Part shown: positions 26,585 through 36,095 of the stretch, piece by piece
Layout of the letters: each line of letters starts with the position of its first letter
Position numbering within the stretch: the stretch's first letter is position 1
Notes under the pieces: model-generated
Told to the model about the DNA's origin: nothing
What the model saw: only the letters and a program-made list of their open reading frames with translations
Database searches by the model: none
From: Paracoccus saliphilus
Lineage (GTDB): Bacteria > Pseudomonadota > Alphaproteobacteria > Rhodobacterales > Rhodobacteraceae
Length of the DNA stretch: 64,000 nt
Direction: 5' to 3'
NCBI RefSeq assembly: GCF_028553805.1
Contig: NZ_CP067140.1
Span: 2,852,001-2,916,000, forward strand
Program-made: the position numbers and the translations under genes

Positions 26585-27499
26585 TTAGTTCAGCTCATCT
26601 GTCTGTGCGCCAAGCTCCTGTATGATCCAGCTTTTCAACCGCAGGGCGGCCTCGGACAATTCCTCGTCCGGGCGCCCGACAAGATAGAAGCGGTTCGGGG
26701 CAGAGATCGCATGGGGAATGATCGGGACCAGTTGTCCCGTCGCAAGCAGTGGCCGGATCAGGCGCTGCCAGCCCAATGCGAGGCCGGCCCCCTCCTGCGC
26801 GACCTGCAACGCAACGGCGTAGTTGTTCACCCGGACACCGGAAGAGACAGGGGCGTCATGGCCCATCCGCAGGAACCAGTCATGCCAAGTCGTCCAATTC
26901 TTATTGCTCGATTCCAGATGGATAAGGCGTTCGCGCGCCAGATCGGCAAGCGCGCATCCGTTCAACCTTGCCGCCATACCCGGACTGCCGACCGGGATCA
27001 GATGGTCGCGAAACAGTTCGGTTTGCATCAGCCGTGTATCCGAACTGCGCCCATAGCGTATATACAGGTCGATCTCGGGCGCATTCAGCGATTGTTCATC
27101 CTGAATGCTCTGATTGACATCCACATCGGGATAATTGCGCCAGAACCTTACCACCGAAGGCGAGAGCCAGAGCGAGGCAACCGCGGATGTCGAGCCGATG
27201 GTGACCCTGTTCCCGCTGCCCCGCTCCTGAAGGCTTTTCAAGCATTGCGAGATCTTGGCAAAGCTGGAAGCGAGGCTGTCGAACAGGCTCTCCCCCTCCT
27301 CGGTCAGCTCGACCCCGCGATGCTTGCGCCGGAACAATTGCACGCCGAGCTCCCCCTCCAGCGCCTTGATCTGATGGCTGACAGCCCCCGGCGTCACCGA
27401 AAGCTCCTGCGCGGCATTCTTGAAGCTGAGGTGACGCGCCGATGTCTCGAAGGCGGCCAGCGTCGTCAGCGGAGGAAGGTGATAGTAGCGACGAGACAT
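26585..27499 (-). CDS. LysR family transcriptional regulator (GcvA-like)
   Basis: 304 residues. The N-terminal helix-turn-helix covers about residues 9-66 (PLTTLAAFETSARHLSFKNAAQELSVTPGAVSHQI), followed by the linker helix and a periplasmic-binding-protein-like effector domain. The HLPPLTTLAAFE opening is typical of the GcvA/AmpR branch. It lies 86 bp upstream of the Rieske gene start on the same strand and is divergent from the reductase gene at 27676. It probably controls both oxygenase components. An imperfect GTTG-TTT-CAAC inverted repeat at 27524-27534 is a candidate binding site. Confidence 0.9.
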   Translation of the reverse strand: MSRRYYHLPPLTTLAAFETSARHLSFKNAAQELSVTPGAVSHQIKALEGELGVQLFRRKHRGVELTEEGESLFDSLASSFAKISQCLKSLQERGSGNRVTIGSTSAVASLWLSPSVVRFWRNYPDVDVNQSIQDEQSLNAPEIDLYIRYGRSSDTRLMQTELFRDHLIPVGSPGMAARLNGCALADLARERLIHLESSNKNWTTWHDWFLRMGHDAPVSSGVRVNNYAVALQVAQEGAGLALGWQRLIRPLLATGQLVPIIPHAISAPNRFYLVGRPDEELSEAALRLKSWIIQELGAQTDELN

Positions 27500-27523
27500 A
27501 TCGGCAACCCATGCTCGGTTTAG

Positions 27524-27534
27524 GTTGTTTCAAC
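27524..27534. promoter_or_regulatory. Candidate LysR binding site
   Basis: GTTG-TTT-CAAC, extendable to AGGTTG-TTT-CAACTT with one mismatch, in the 176-bp divergent region between the LysR gene and the reductase gene. The position 25 bp upstream of the LysR ATG fits autoregulation. A short inverted repeat like this can also occur by chance. Confidence 0.4.
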
Positions 27535-27675
27535 TTAGTATGAATTTTTTCCGCATTGAAGGCGAGGATGAATCCGACCAGATGCGATCATGATGGCAGG
27601 GACAGAGAACCGCTTGGCCGGGCCAGCCCATGGGCGGGAAAAATGGCCGCTTTGGAAAGCAGGGAGGAGAGGTGA

Positions 27676-28620
27676 ATGGACATTCGACGCGCCCGCCTGG
27701 TTCAGAAAACACGACTGACCCCGGATATCGCGGATTTTCGGTTCGAACTAGCCGAGGGCCGGTTCACCGGACTGGAGCCCGGAGCGCATGTCGATATCCA
27801 TCTGGCGGAAGACCTCATCCGGCAATATTCTCTCTGGAACTGGGATCATGCCGGAAAATGGCTGAATATCGCGGTGAAACACGAAGCGGATGGCCGTGGC
27901 GGCTCGAAAGCGATGCATGCCCTGCGCGAAGGCGACGAGTTGCATATCGGCGGGCCTCGCAACCATTTCACGCTGCAGGATACGGTGCAGCACGTCACCC
28001 TGATCGCCGGCGGCATCGGCGCAACCCCGATCTATGCGATGGCACATCACCTGCTGAACAAGCAGACGGACTTCCGGGTCTACTACCTGGTGCGTTCCCG
28101 CGAATATGCGGCGATGGACGCGCAGTTCCGCAGTCTTGGGCTGAATGAACGGTATCATCTGCATTGCGATGACGAGAATGGCGTCTTCGATTTCTCGGCC
28201 GTGATGCAATCCATGCAAGCGGGCGGCGATGTCTATACCTGCGGTCCCGAGCCGATGCTGCAAGCGGTTCTGAAAGCCGGAACCGGCCTCAGGGGAGGTT
28301 CCATCCATTTCGAGCGTTTCGCCGCCAGTTCGGAAATGGACCATGCGCCCAACGGGGTTTTCGAGATCGAGATGGAATCGAACGGCGCAGTCTATACCGT
28401 GACCAAGGAGCAAACGATCCTCGAAGTCCTCCGAGATCACGGCATTCATGTCGATTACGGCTGTTCCGAGGGGCTGTGCGGATCCTGCATGGTCGATGTC
28501 GCGAGCGGTGAAGTCGATCACCGCGATTCCGTGTTGTCTCCGGAAGAGCAGGCAACGAACGAGTTCATGTGCGTCTGCGTCTCGCGGGCGCTCTCCAAAC
28601 GGCTCGTGCTTCGCCTTTGA
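27676..28620 (+). CDS. Oxygenase reductase: FMN/NAD domain plus C-terminal [2Fe-2S] ferredoxin
   Basis: 314 residues with AGGGAGGAGAGG just upstream of the start. It has the VanB/CntB-like order: flavin domain with RQYSLWNWD (about residues 52-60), NAD-binding GGIGATPIYAM (about 113-123), CGPEPML, and a plant-type ferredoxin domain with the cysteine cluster DYGCSEGLCGSC and the later FMCVC. It passes electrons from NAD(P)H to the Rieske oxygenase. It is divergent from the LysR gene and ends against gapR with a shared bidirectional terminator. Confidence 0.9.
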   Translation: MDIRRARLVQKTRLTPDIADFRFELAEGRFTGLEPGAHVDIHLAEDLIRQYSLWNWDHAGKWLNIAVKHEADGRGGSKAMHALREGDELHIGGPRNHFTLQDTVQHVTLIAGGIGATPIYAMAHHLLNKQTDFRVYYLVRSREYAAMDAQFRSLGLNERYHLHCDDENGVFDFSAVMQSMQAGGDVYTCGPEPMLQAVLKAGTGLRGGSIHFERFAASSEMDHAPNGVFEIEMESNGAVYTVTKEQTILEVLRDHGIHVDYGCSEGLCGSCMVDVASGEVDHRDSVLSPEEQATNEFMCVCVSRALSKRLVLRL

Positions 28621-28668
28621 CCGGGATTACCGATCCGCGTCAAAGCGCCCTTCCCGACGAAAAATGAA

Positions 28669-28689
28669 CCGACCAACAAACTTGGCCGG
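28669..28689. terminator. Bidirectional Rho-independent terminator
   Basis: CCGACCAA, a 5-base loop, and TTGGCCGG form an 8-bp stem with one G-U pair. On the plus strand it is followed by ATCGTTTTTCC (end of the reductase gene), on the minus strand by TTCATTTTTCG (end of gapR). Confidence 0.75.
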
Positions 28690-28699
28690 ATCGTTTTTC

Positions 28700-28960
28700 C
28701 TACGTCATCCCCAAGGCTTCCTTGTACACTTCCAGGATGGCTTCCTGCTCTGCCACCTCGTCCTTGTCCTTCTTCCTGAGGCTCACGATGGATTTCAGGG
28801 CTTTCTGATCGTAGCCCCGCGCCTTGCTTTCCGCATATGTTTCCTTGATGCGGTCGGCGATATCCTTCTTTTCCGCCTCCAGGCTCTCGATCTGCTCTAT
28901 GAACTGACGGAGTTCGTCTGCTGTGACACGGTAAGAGGCGTCGCTGCTCTGTTGATCCAT
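28700..28960 (-). CDS. gapR: GapR family DNA-binding protein (DUF2312)
   Basis: 86-residue protein that, in Caulobacter, binds overtwisted AT-rich DNA and supports replication and chromosome segregation. The sequence shows the characteristic coiled-coil opening VTADELRQFIEQIESLEAEKKDI, followed by KETYAESKARGYDQKALKSIVSLRKKD, which contains the conserved GYD and basic DNA-contacting residues. Length and pattern match the family closely. It is monocistronic, with a terminator directly downstream. Confidence 0.95.
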   Translation of the reverse strand: MDQQSSDASYRVTADELRQFIEQIESLEAEKKDIADRIKETYAESKARGYDQKALKSIVSLRKKDKDEVAEQEAILEVYKEALGMT

Positions 28961-29029
28961 GAATTTTTCATCCCTTTTCGTTCCGGATGCCCTCTGTAAG
29001 TTCGATCCGCGCGACAGGCAACGCCAAGA

Positions 29030-30676
29030 CTATCCTTCAAGCAATGCCCGGGCGGCTGCCGTAGCGGCATCGGTGATCTTGTCACCTGACAGCATGCGCG
29101 CGATTTCCTCCACGCGCGGCTCTGGCGCCAGTTCCGCCACGACCGAGGTCGTCATGCCGTCCGAGACCGATTTGGAGACATGGAAATGCTGATCGCCCAA
29201 TGCCGCAACCTGCGGGGAATGCGTCACCACCAGGTTCTGCGCGTCCTGCGCCAGCTTTTTCAGCCGCCGCCCGACCGCGTCCGCGGTCGCTCCGCCCACA
29301 CCCCGGTCGATTTCGTCGAAAATCATCACCAAGGCGCTGTTTCCGCGCGCAAGGCAAACCTTCAGCGCCAACAGGAAACGCGACAATTCCCCGCCCGAGG
29401 CGATCTTGTCCAACGGGCCCGCCGCCGCGCCGGGATTGGTGGCAACGGTGAATGCCACGCTGTCCTGCCCGTCCGGGCCCGGCTCGCAGCGGTCAAGCCC
29501 GGTCTCGAAAATGGCGCGCTCCATCTTCAACGGTGCCAGTTCTGCCATCACCGCCTTGTCCAGCCGCTTGGCCGCCTCGACCCGGGCCGCGCTCAGGTCA
29601 TCCGCCGCCTGTCGATAGGCATCATCGGCGGTCTCTGCCTCATCACGCAGCACGGCCAGCGAATCCTCGCCCGCGTCGATCTTGTCCAGACGCTCACGCA
29701 ATGTATCGCCAAGCCCGGCCAGATCATCGGCCAGCACGTCATGCTTGCGCGCCAGGGCACGCAGCGCAAACAAACGCTCTTCCGCGGCGTCCAAATCCAA
29801 GGGGTTGAAATCCAGCGCAGACAACGCGGTCTCGACACCGCTATGAGCCTCGCCCAACTCGATTAGCGCCCGCGACAGGGCCGAGATCGGATCGTCGAGA
29901 CGGCCATCCGCACTCTCCGCCGCCCCTTCGAGCCAGCGATTCGCATCCAGTATCGCCCCTTCCGCGCCCTCGGGGCCCAGCATCCGCAGCGCACGCTCGA
30001 CATCTTCGCGGATCCGCGCGGCGGCCTGCATGTTGCGGCGGCGCGTGTCCAGTTCGGCCTCTTCGCCGGGCTGCGGGGCAAGATCGTCCAGTTCCTTGAC
30101 GGCGTGGCGCAGGAATTCCTCTTCCTCGCGGGCAGCCGCCAGTTCCGCCTCGGCCTCCGCCAGGGCCGAGCGGGCCTTGCGACGGGCAGTCCATGCCTGC
30201 CGCGTCGGAGACAGGTCGAGACGCCCGAATGCATCCAGAAGCGCGCGATGCCCGCGCGGGTTCAGCAAACCGCGATCGTCGTGCTGCCCATGCAACTCGA
30301 CCAGTTGCTCTGAAAGCTGTCGCAACACTTCGCCCGACACGCGCCGGTCATTTATCCAGCCAGTCTTGCGCCCATCTCCGCCATTCACGCGGCGCAGGAT
30401 GAGTTCGCCATCTTCGGCCTCGATACCGGCTTCCGCCAGAATCGCGCGCGCGGGGTGAACTGCGGGCAAATCGAATACCGCTGTCACCTCGCCCTGAGCC
30501 GCGCCCTGCCGGACCAGGTCGGCGCGACCGCGCCAGCCCAACACGAACCCAAGGCAATCCAGCAGAATCGACTTGCCCGCCCCAGTCTCGCCCGTCAACA
30601 CGTTCAGCCCCGGCGCAAAGCAAAGCTCCAGCCGGTCGATCAGGAGCATGTTGCGGATTTCCAGCGATTGCAGCAT
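29030..30676 (-). CDS. recN: DNA repair protein RecN
   Basis: 548-residue SMC-like ATPase for double-strand break repair. It starts with LQSLEIRNMLLIDRLEL, carries Walker A GETGAGKS (about residues 30-37), a long coiled-coil middle (about 150-360), the signature region IASGGELSRFLLALK, and Walker B LVMIFDEIDRGVGG followed by VVTHSPQVAALGDQHF. It lies 41 bp downstream of bamD, as in many alphaproteobacteria. No SOS-type GTTC-N7-GTTC box was seen in the short gap before it. Confidence 0.96.
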   Translation of the reverse strand: MLQSLEIRNMLLIDRLELCFAPGLNVLTGETGAGKSILLDCLGFVLGWRGRADLVRQGAAQGEVTAVFDLPAVHPARAILAEAGIEAEDGELILRRVNGGDGRKTGWINDRRVSGEVLRQLSEQLVELHGQHDDRGLLNPRGHRALLDAFGRLDLSPTRQAWTARRKARSALAEAEAELAAAREEEEFLRHAVKELDDLAPQPGEEAELDTRRRNMQAAARIREDVERALRMLGPEGAEGAILDANRWLEGAAESADGRLDDPISALSRALIELGEAHSGVETALSALDFNPLDLDAAEERLFALRALARKHDVLADDLAGLGDTLRERLDKIDAGEDSLAVLRDEAETADDAYRQAADDLSAARVEAAKRLDKAVMAELAPLKMERAIFETGLDRCEPGPDGQDSVAFTVATNPGAAAGPLDKIASGGELSRFLLALKVCLARGNSALVMIFDEIDRGVGGATADAVGRRLKKLAQDAQNLVVTHSPQVAALGDQHFHVSKSVSDGMTTSVVAELAPEPRVEEIARMLSGDKITDAATAAARALLEG

Positions 30677-30717
30677 CGTGCCCCGGCTGGCCGCGCCCTA
30701 CCCCAAGCGGGAGGACG

Positions 30718-31572
30718 TCACAGCCATTTCCCCTGAACCATCTGGCGATACACATTGGTCAGCCAGCTTTCGCCGCGCACCTCGGCTGACAACCCACGGC
30801 CACGAAGCTGACGATAGGCGTCTTCATAGAAGGGCGACGACTGGAAGTTGTAACCCAGGATCGCCCCTGCGGTCTGCGCCTCGTCATTCAGGCCAAGCGC
30901 CAGATAGGCCTCGACCAACCGCATCAGCGCCTCGGGGGTCTGAGTCGTTGTCTGGAACTCTTCGACCACGACACGGAAGCGATTGACCGACGCAGCGTAA
31001 TGGCCACGCTTGAGGTAGTAGCGCCCGATTTCCATCTCTTTCGCGGCCAGATGGTCGAAGGCGAGATCGAATTTCAGGATCGCGCTGCGGGCATATTCGG
31101 TGTCGGGATATTCCTCGATCACCTCGCGCAGGGCCACAAGCGCCTGGAAGGTCAGGCCCTGGTCCCGGCCGACCTCGTCGATCTGGTCGTAATAGGACAG
31201 CGCCAGAAGATATTTCGCATAGGCCGCATCGGCATCGCCCGGATAGGTCTCGATGAAACGCTGAGCGGCCCCCCGCGCCTCTTCGTATTCACCGGCCCGG
31301 TGATGCCCGTAGGCCTGCATGATCAGCGCCCGTTTGGCCCATTCCGAATAGGGATAAAGCCGCTCGACCTCGCTGAAATAAAAGACAGCGTCTTCGGGCT
31401 TGCGGCTGTTTTCCAGCTCGTATTCGCCACGCTTGTATATCTGTTCGGCGGTGAACCGTTCCAGATTCCGTTTGTCGTCATCATCCGAGCCGCGGAGGGC
31501 GGAACATCCCGAAAGGGTCATGCCTGCCAATACAGCAGCCATCAAGGAAGCCGAGATTTTCGAGCGCACCAT
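30718..31572 (-). CDS. bamD: Outer membrane assembly lipoprotein BamD (ComL)
   Basis: 284 residues from ATG 31572; the frame extends further, but the signal begins here. It has a lipoprotein signal peptide MVRSKISASLMAAVLAGMTL followed by the lipobox LSGC (Cys22). TPR repeats follow, starting with AEQIYKRGEYELENSRKPEDAVFYFSEVE and later HHRAGEYEEARGAAQRFIETYP, typical of BamD. It is an essential partner of BamA in beta-barrel assembly on the inner face of the outer membrane. Located between lpxC and recN on the same strand. Confidence 0.94.
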   Translation of the reverse strand: MVRSKISASLMAAVLAGMTLSGCSALRGSDDDDKRNLERFTAEQIYKRGEYELENSRKPEDAVFYFSEVERLYPYSEWAKRALIMQAYGHHRAGEYEEARGAAQRFIETYPGDADAAYAKYLLALSYYDQIDEVGRDQGLTFQALVALREVIEEYPDTEYARSAILKFDLAFDHLAAKEMEIGRYYLKRGHYAASVNRFRVVVEEFQTTTQTPEALMRLVEAYLALGLNDEAQTAGAILGYNFQSSPFYEDAYRQLRGRGLSAEVRGESWLTNVYRQMVQGKWL

Positions 31573-31758
31573 CTTCACCTGCCCAACGATTCTGCTGTGC
31601 CGCCACCCTTTTGGCCGGGTAGCCGGCATCTCCTAGCACAGAACATCAGGGGGCGCAAAATGGCAATCCGTTGAATTCTGCTTACGAATTGATTAGGGGG
31701 CAAAAGGCTGCCTGAGCGATATGACAAAACCCGCCCGCAACAAGGAACAGGCCGCGCA

Positions 31759-32691
31759 TCACAGCGCGACCAGCTCATCCTTGGCCGAATAGACATAGGC
31801 GGAAACGCCGGCCCCCGGCAGGCGATCCGCCAGATCGGGCGAGCAGGTTTCCCACGCCCATGCGGTCGGATCGGCGAACAGGGCACGCAGCAGCCGGTTG
31901 GTCATCGCGTGACCGGCACGATGTCCCGTATAGCGCGCCAGAAGCGGCGCCCCGGCCAGTGCCAGGTCGCCCATCGCGTCCAGCATCTTGTGACGCACCG
32001 CCTCGTCCGTATGGCGCAGCCCGCCCGGAGACAGAACCTGCGCGCCATCGACGACAACCGCGTTCAGATAGGTCCCGCCAAGCGCCAGACCGTTCTGGCG
32101 CATCATGTCCACATCCGCCTGACGGCAGAAGGTGCGGCTATCGGCCAATTCGCGCAGGAAAGCGCCATTGGCCATGTCCAGACGCTTTTCCTGGTGGCCG
32201 ATCGCCTCGTCGGTGAAATCGATATCGAACTCGATCTCCAGATGATCGGCGGGGGTCAGCCGGGCATAAGCCTCGCCCTCACGCAGTTCCACGGGGCGCA
32301 GCACACGGATGGCGCGCAGCGGAACAGGCTGAATGGCAATGCCCGCGCGCAGGATGCCCTTGACGAAAGGCGCGGCGGAACCGTCGAGAATCGGCACTTC
32401 GGGGCCATCGACCTCGATCAGCGCGTTATGGATACCGGTGCCCGTCAGGGCCGCCATGATATGCTCGACCGTGGACAGCGTCTGCCCCTGGCCGTTATCC
32501 AGCAATGTGCAAAGCTTTGACGGGGTCACGTGATCCCAACGGGCCGGGATATCGACAACCGGCGTCAGGTCCGTCCGGCGGAACAGGATACCGTGTCCGG
32601 CCGGTGCGGGATGGATCTCCAGCCGGGCGGCTGCACCGGAGTGCAAACCAACACCTTCAAAGATCGCATTCGTTTTAAGCGTCGCCTGCAT
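31759..32691 (-). CDS. lpxC: UDP-3-O-acyl-N-acetylglucosamine deacetylase
   Basis: First committed, zinc-dependent step of lipid A synthesis. 310 residues. Zinc and catalytic residues are recognisable in VEHIMAALTG (first His near residue 77), RHTDEAVRHKMLDAMGDLALAG (HKxxD near 233-237) and the C-terminal YTGHRAGHAMTNRLL (catalytic His). The N-terminus QATLKTNAIFEGVGLHSG is typical. It lies downstream of ftsZ, from which a strong terminator separates it, so it has its own promoter. Confidence 0.96.
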   Translation of the reverse strand: MQATLKTNAIFEGVGLHSGAAARLEIHPAPAGHGILFRRTDLTPVVDIPARWDHVTPSKLCTLLDNGQGQTLSTVEHIMAALTGTGIHNALIEVDGPEVPILDGSAAPFVKGILRAGIAIQPVPLRAIRVLRPVELREGEAYARLTPADHLEIEFDIDFTDEAIGHQEKRLDMANGAFLRELADSRTFCRQADVDMMRQNGLALGGTYLNAVVVDGAQVLSPGGLRHTDEAVRHKMLDAMGDLALAGAPLLARYTGHRAGHAMTNRLLRALFADPTAWAWETCSPDLADRLPGAGVSAYVYSAKDELVAL

Positions 32692-32850
32692 GGTCTGCCT
32701 GCCTTACATTCTGTTCACCAGAACATGGTTCTTGTGTCACCGTCCCAGCTAAGACGAGGCGGGCAAGCGTTCAATTAACGAATTGTAACCGGGTGTAACA
32801 TTCGCCGCCGATTCTTCTCCGGCCCAGCGAGGCAGAAAGATAATAGCCTG

Positions 32851-32886
32851 TATATAAAAAGGAAAAGGCCGCTTCTTGCGGCCCTT
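32851..32886 (-). terminator. Rho-independent terminator of the fts operon
   Basis: On the minus strand GGCCGC, a 5-base loop AAGAA, and GCGGCC form a perfect stem, followed by TTTTCCTTTTTAT. It lies about 35 bp after the ftsZ stop and isolates lpxC from ftsZ transcription. Confidence 0.85.
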
Positions 32887-32919
32887 TCGATCAAGTAATG
32901 CGACAGTTTTGTGATGAGC

Positions 32920-34536
32920 CTAGTTCGCCTGACGGCGCAGGAAGGCCGGAATTTCGACATTGTCATCGCCCTGTTCCGGGCTGGCCAGATCGTCGAAATC
33001 GACCTCTTCCTGGCGCGCACGAACGGCAACCCGCTCATTCACGCGCTCGGCGATCGAGGCTGCGGCGGGTTTGGATTGGCCGCCACCACCCTGCTCGTTA
33101 TGCCCGGCCATACGCTCCAGCATCCGTCCCAATCCGCTCATCCGGCTCTGGTTACGGCTCGCCTCGGTTTCGGGCTGGGCTTGCGGCTGGCGGGCGGCCT
33201 GACGCTCGCCCTGATGCTCGACGGCCTTGCGCAGACGGTCCAGGACTTCCGGCTTCGGCTGTCCACGATCGCCGCCCGCAGGTTTGGGCGCGACAAATCC
33301 GCTGGCATCGTCGTCGATCTGAACCGCGGCGGCAGCGCGAGGCTGTGCGCGGGACTGCCATGCCGGGGGCGGCAGGTCATCCTGCTGCTGCGCGGCGGGC
33401 GCCTGCTCTTGCGTGCGGGGTTCGGCGATAGCGGCAGGGGCACGGCGCGGCGGGACCGGAATATCGTCCTCTTGCGGCGCGGCTTCTTCCTGGCCGCGCG
33501 CGACCGGCGGGTTCTGGGTCAGGGGCTCGGCCATGCTGCGGCGCGGGGCGGGCACTTCTTCATGGGCCGCCGATGCATCGATGCCGGTCGCCACGACGGA
33601 GACGCGGAGCGAACCTTCCATCTCGGGATCGAGGGTCGAGCCGACGATGATATTGGCATCCGAATCGACCTTGTCGCGGATCACATTCGCGGCTTCGTCC
33701 AACTCGAACAGTGTCATGTCGTAGCCACCGGTGATGTTGATCAGCACGCCTCTGGCGCCATTCAGGCTGATCTCGTCCAGCAGCGGGTTGGCGATGGCAC
33801 GCTCGGCCGCCTCTTGCGCCCGGTTGTCGCCGGCCGCTTCGCCGGTGCCCATCATCGCCTTGCCCATCTCGTCCATGACGGCGCGGACATCGGCGAAGTC
33901 GAGATTGATCAGGCCCGGCCGGACCATCAGGTCGGTCACGCCCTTGACGCCCTGGTACAGAACGTCGTCGGCCATGGCGAAGGCTTCGGTGAAGGTAGTC
34001 TTCTCATTCGCCAGCCGGAACAGGTTCTGGTTGGGAATGATGATCAGCGTATCGACGACCTTCTGCAGCGATTCGACGCCCTCTTCGGCCTGGCGCATCC
34101 GCTTCGTGCCTTCGAACTGGAAGGGCTTGGTCACGACGCCGACCGTCAGGATTCCCATCTCGCGCGCGGCCTGGGCGATGATCGGCGCGGCGCCGGTGCC
34201 GGTGCCGCCACCCATCCCGGCGGTGATGAAGCACATATGCGCGCCCATCAGGTGATCGACGATATCCTCGATGGTTTCCTCGGCAGCCTTGGCGCCGATC
34301 GAGGGCTTGGCCCCCGCACCCAGACCTTCGGTCACTTTCGGGCCCATCTGCACGCGGCTGGTCGAGCGCGACTGCGCCAGCGCCTGCGCATCGGTATTGG
34401 CAACCACGAACTCGACCCCGTCGAGTTGTTTCTCGATCATGTTGTTGACCGCGTTGCCACCTGCACCGCCAACACCGAACACGGTGATCCGGGGCTTGAG
34501 CTCTTGTTCGTCGTTCATCATCAGATTGAGGTTCAT
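32920..34536 (-). CDS. ftsZ: Cell division protein FtsZ
   Basis: Tubulin-like GTPase that forms the division ring. 538 residues, longer than the E. coli protein because of a long variable C-terminal linker (roughly residues 330-525) rich in Pro, Gln, Ala and Arg, as is usual in alphaproteobacteria. GTP-binding features are [13 protein letters not shown] near residue 20 and the tubulin signature [10 protein letters not shown] near residue 110. The conserved C-terminal peptide that binds FtsA ends the protein ([12 protein letters not shown]). It follows ftsA after 221 bp with no other gene between. Confidence 0.97.
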   Translation of the reverse strand: MNLNLMMNDEQELKPRITVFGVGGAGGNAVNNMIEKQLDGVEFVVANTDAQALAQSRSTSRVQMGPKVTEGLGAGAKPSIGAKAAEETIEDIVDHLMGAHMCFITAGMGGGTGTGAAPIIAQAAREMGILTVGVVTKPFQFEGTKRMRQAEEGVESLQKVVDTLIIIPNQNLFRLANEKTTFTEAFAMADDVLYQGVKGVTDLMVRPGLINLDFADVRAVMDEMGKAMMGTGEAAGDNRAQEAAERAIANPLLDEISLNGARGVLINITGGYDMTLFELDEAANVIRDKVDSDANIIVGSTLDPEMEGSLRVSVVATGIDASAAHEEVPAPRRSMAEPLTQNPPVARGQEEAAPQEDDIPVPPRRAPAAIAEPRTQEQAPAAQQQDDLPPPAWQSRAQPRAAAAVQIDDDASGFVAPKPAGGDRGQPKPEVLDRLRKAVEHQGERQAARQPQAQPETEASRNQSRMSGLGRMLERMAGHNEQGGGGQSKPAAASIAERVNERVAVRARQEEVDFDDLASPEQGDDNVEIPAFLRRQAN

Positions 34537-34757
34537 GGTTTCCGCCTGTTTGTCGCTGGTCGTGGCGGGCGTGATTCACCCGTCCGAATCCCCCTTATTG
34601 ATCCCAATCGTAACGAACCTGCCCCTGTCCGTCACCCGAAAAACACGATCCGACCGCAAAATATGGCGGTCTTTTCCGTAACTATCGGCGGTATCTTGCC
34701 AAATTGCCCGAATATAGTGGTTGGCCCCCGGCCATCCACCAGTCAGGGGGCAATCGG

Positions 34758-36092
34758 CTACCAGTTATTGCGGAACCAGCGATAGGCCCGCTTGAGGCTG
34801 CGCGCCGGATAGGCCTCCGCCGGCATCTCGAAATCCCACCATTCGTCCTGCGGATGCGCCGCGAAAAGCGCGAGCCCGACGGCGCTGGAAAAACTCGGAT
34901 CGGTCAGCTGATGCGCCAGCCCATCGATGCGCAGGGGCCGCCCACAGCGGATATTCGGCCCCAGGATACGCGTTGCCAAGCCATCGAGCCCCGGGATCTG
35001 GCTGCCCCCGCCGGTCAGCACGATCTGCTGGCTGGGCATATGTTCGAATCCCGCCGCATCAAGCACTTGACGCACATTCTCCAGAATTTCCTCGACTCTC
35101 GGGCGCATCACCCCGATCACGTCGGCACGGCTGACGGTGCGGCGATCGGACTCCCAATCGCCGGTATCCCCGCCCACCTCGATCATCTCGCGGTCGTCGC
35201 GACCGGTCGCCTCGACACCGCCATTCAGGGTCTTGAGCCGTTCCGCCACCGGCAGGGAAACCCGCAGACCCTGCGCCAGATCCTGCGTGATCAGATTCCC
35301 ACCAATTCGAACATTGTCCGAGAAGATCATGTGTTTCCTTATGAAAATGGAAACACTAGTGCCGCCGCCGCCGAAATCGATGCAGGCTCCGCCCAGTTCC
35401 TGCTCATCCTCGACAAGGCTTGCCCGCGCCGAGGCATAAGAGGCCGATGCGATTCCCGCCAGTTCCAGGTCACAGCGGCGGATGCATTGCACCAGGTTGC
35501 CGATCAGATCGCCGTCGATGGTCAGCACATGCATGTCGCAAGCCAGCCGGTTGCCCGCATGATCGCGCGGATCGCCCAACCCGCTACGGTTATCCACGGC
35601 GAAATTCACCGGCTGCGCATGCAGCACTTCACGCCCGCGCCCGAAATCGGGTGCGTCGCAGGCGGCCAGCACCGAGGCCACGTCATGTTCGGTCACCTTG
35701 CCCGATTCCAGGACGACCTCGCCATTCAACCCGTAAGAGGCGGGACGCCCGCCGGACATGCAGGCGATGACGTGATCGACCCTTACCCCGGCCAGCTTCT
35801 GCGCGGCGGCAACGACGGTGCGGATCGCGCGCTCGGTCTCGGCCATGGTATCGATCTCGCCCCGGCGCACGCCACGCGACCGGGTCGAGGCCGCGCCGAT
35901 CACCCGGAAATTCGCCTGACCGGCCATCGGCCCGACGCCATCGGTTTCGCGGAAGGTGCCGGTGCCGTCGAATTTCAGCACCATGCAGGCGATCTTGGAT
36001 GTGCCGATATCCAGGATCCCGATCACCCCGCGCTGCAGGGCCGCCCGGCGCATGTTCCGCATTGCCCGCTGCGTCTGATACAGTTCCGCCAT
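34758..36092 (-). CDS. ftsA: Cell division protein FtsA
   Basis: Actin-like membrane tether for FtsZ, 444 residues. It has the phosphate-1 motif ILDIGTSKIACMV (about residues 27-39), the later IDFGGGGTSVSIF (phosphate 2, about 237-249) and ILTGGGSQIPGL (adenosine motif). The C-terminal end RSLKRAYRWFRNNW is the amphipathic membrane-targeting helix. It starts 3 bp after the ftsQ stop. Confidence 0.96.
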   Translation of the reverse strand: MAELYQTQRAMRNMRRAALQRGVIGILDIGTSKIACMVLKFDGTGTFRETDGVGPMAGQANFRVIGAASTRSRGVRRGEIDTMAETERAIRTVVAAAQKLAGVRVDHVIACMSGGRPASYGLNGEVVLESGKVTEHDVASVLAACDAPDFGRGREVLHAQPVNFAVDNRSGLGDPRDHAGNRLACDMHVLTIDGDLIGNLVQCIRRCDLELAGIASASYASARASLVEDEQELGGACIDFGGGGTSVSIFIRKHMIFSDNVRIGGNLITQDLAQGLRVSLPVAERLKTLNGGVEATGRDDREMIEVGGDTGDWESDRRTVSRADVIGVMRPRVEEILENVRQVLDAAGFEHMPSQQIVLTGGGSQIPGLDGLATRILGPNIRCGRPLRIDGLAHQLTDPSFSSAVGLALFAAHPQDEWWDFEMPAEAYPARSLKRAYRWFRNNW

Positions 36093-36095
36093 TCT

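Noticed and set aside
32911..34785. 624-residue plus-strand frame opposite ftsZ
   Set aside because: Antisense to FtsZ, whose GTPase signature and C-terminal peptide are intact; the frame has no recognisable domain.
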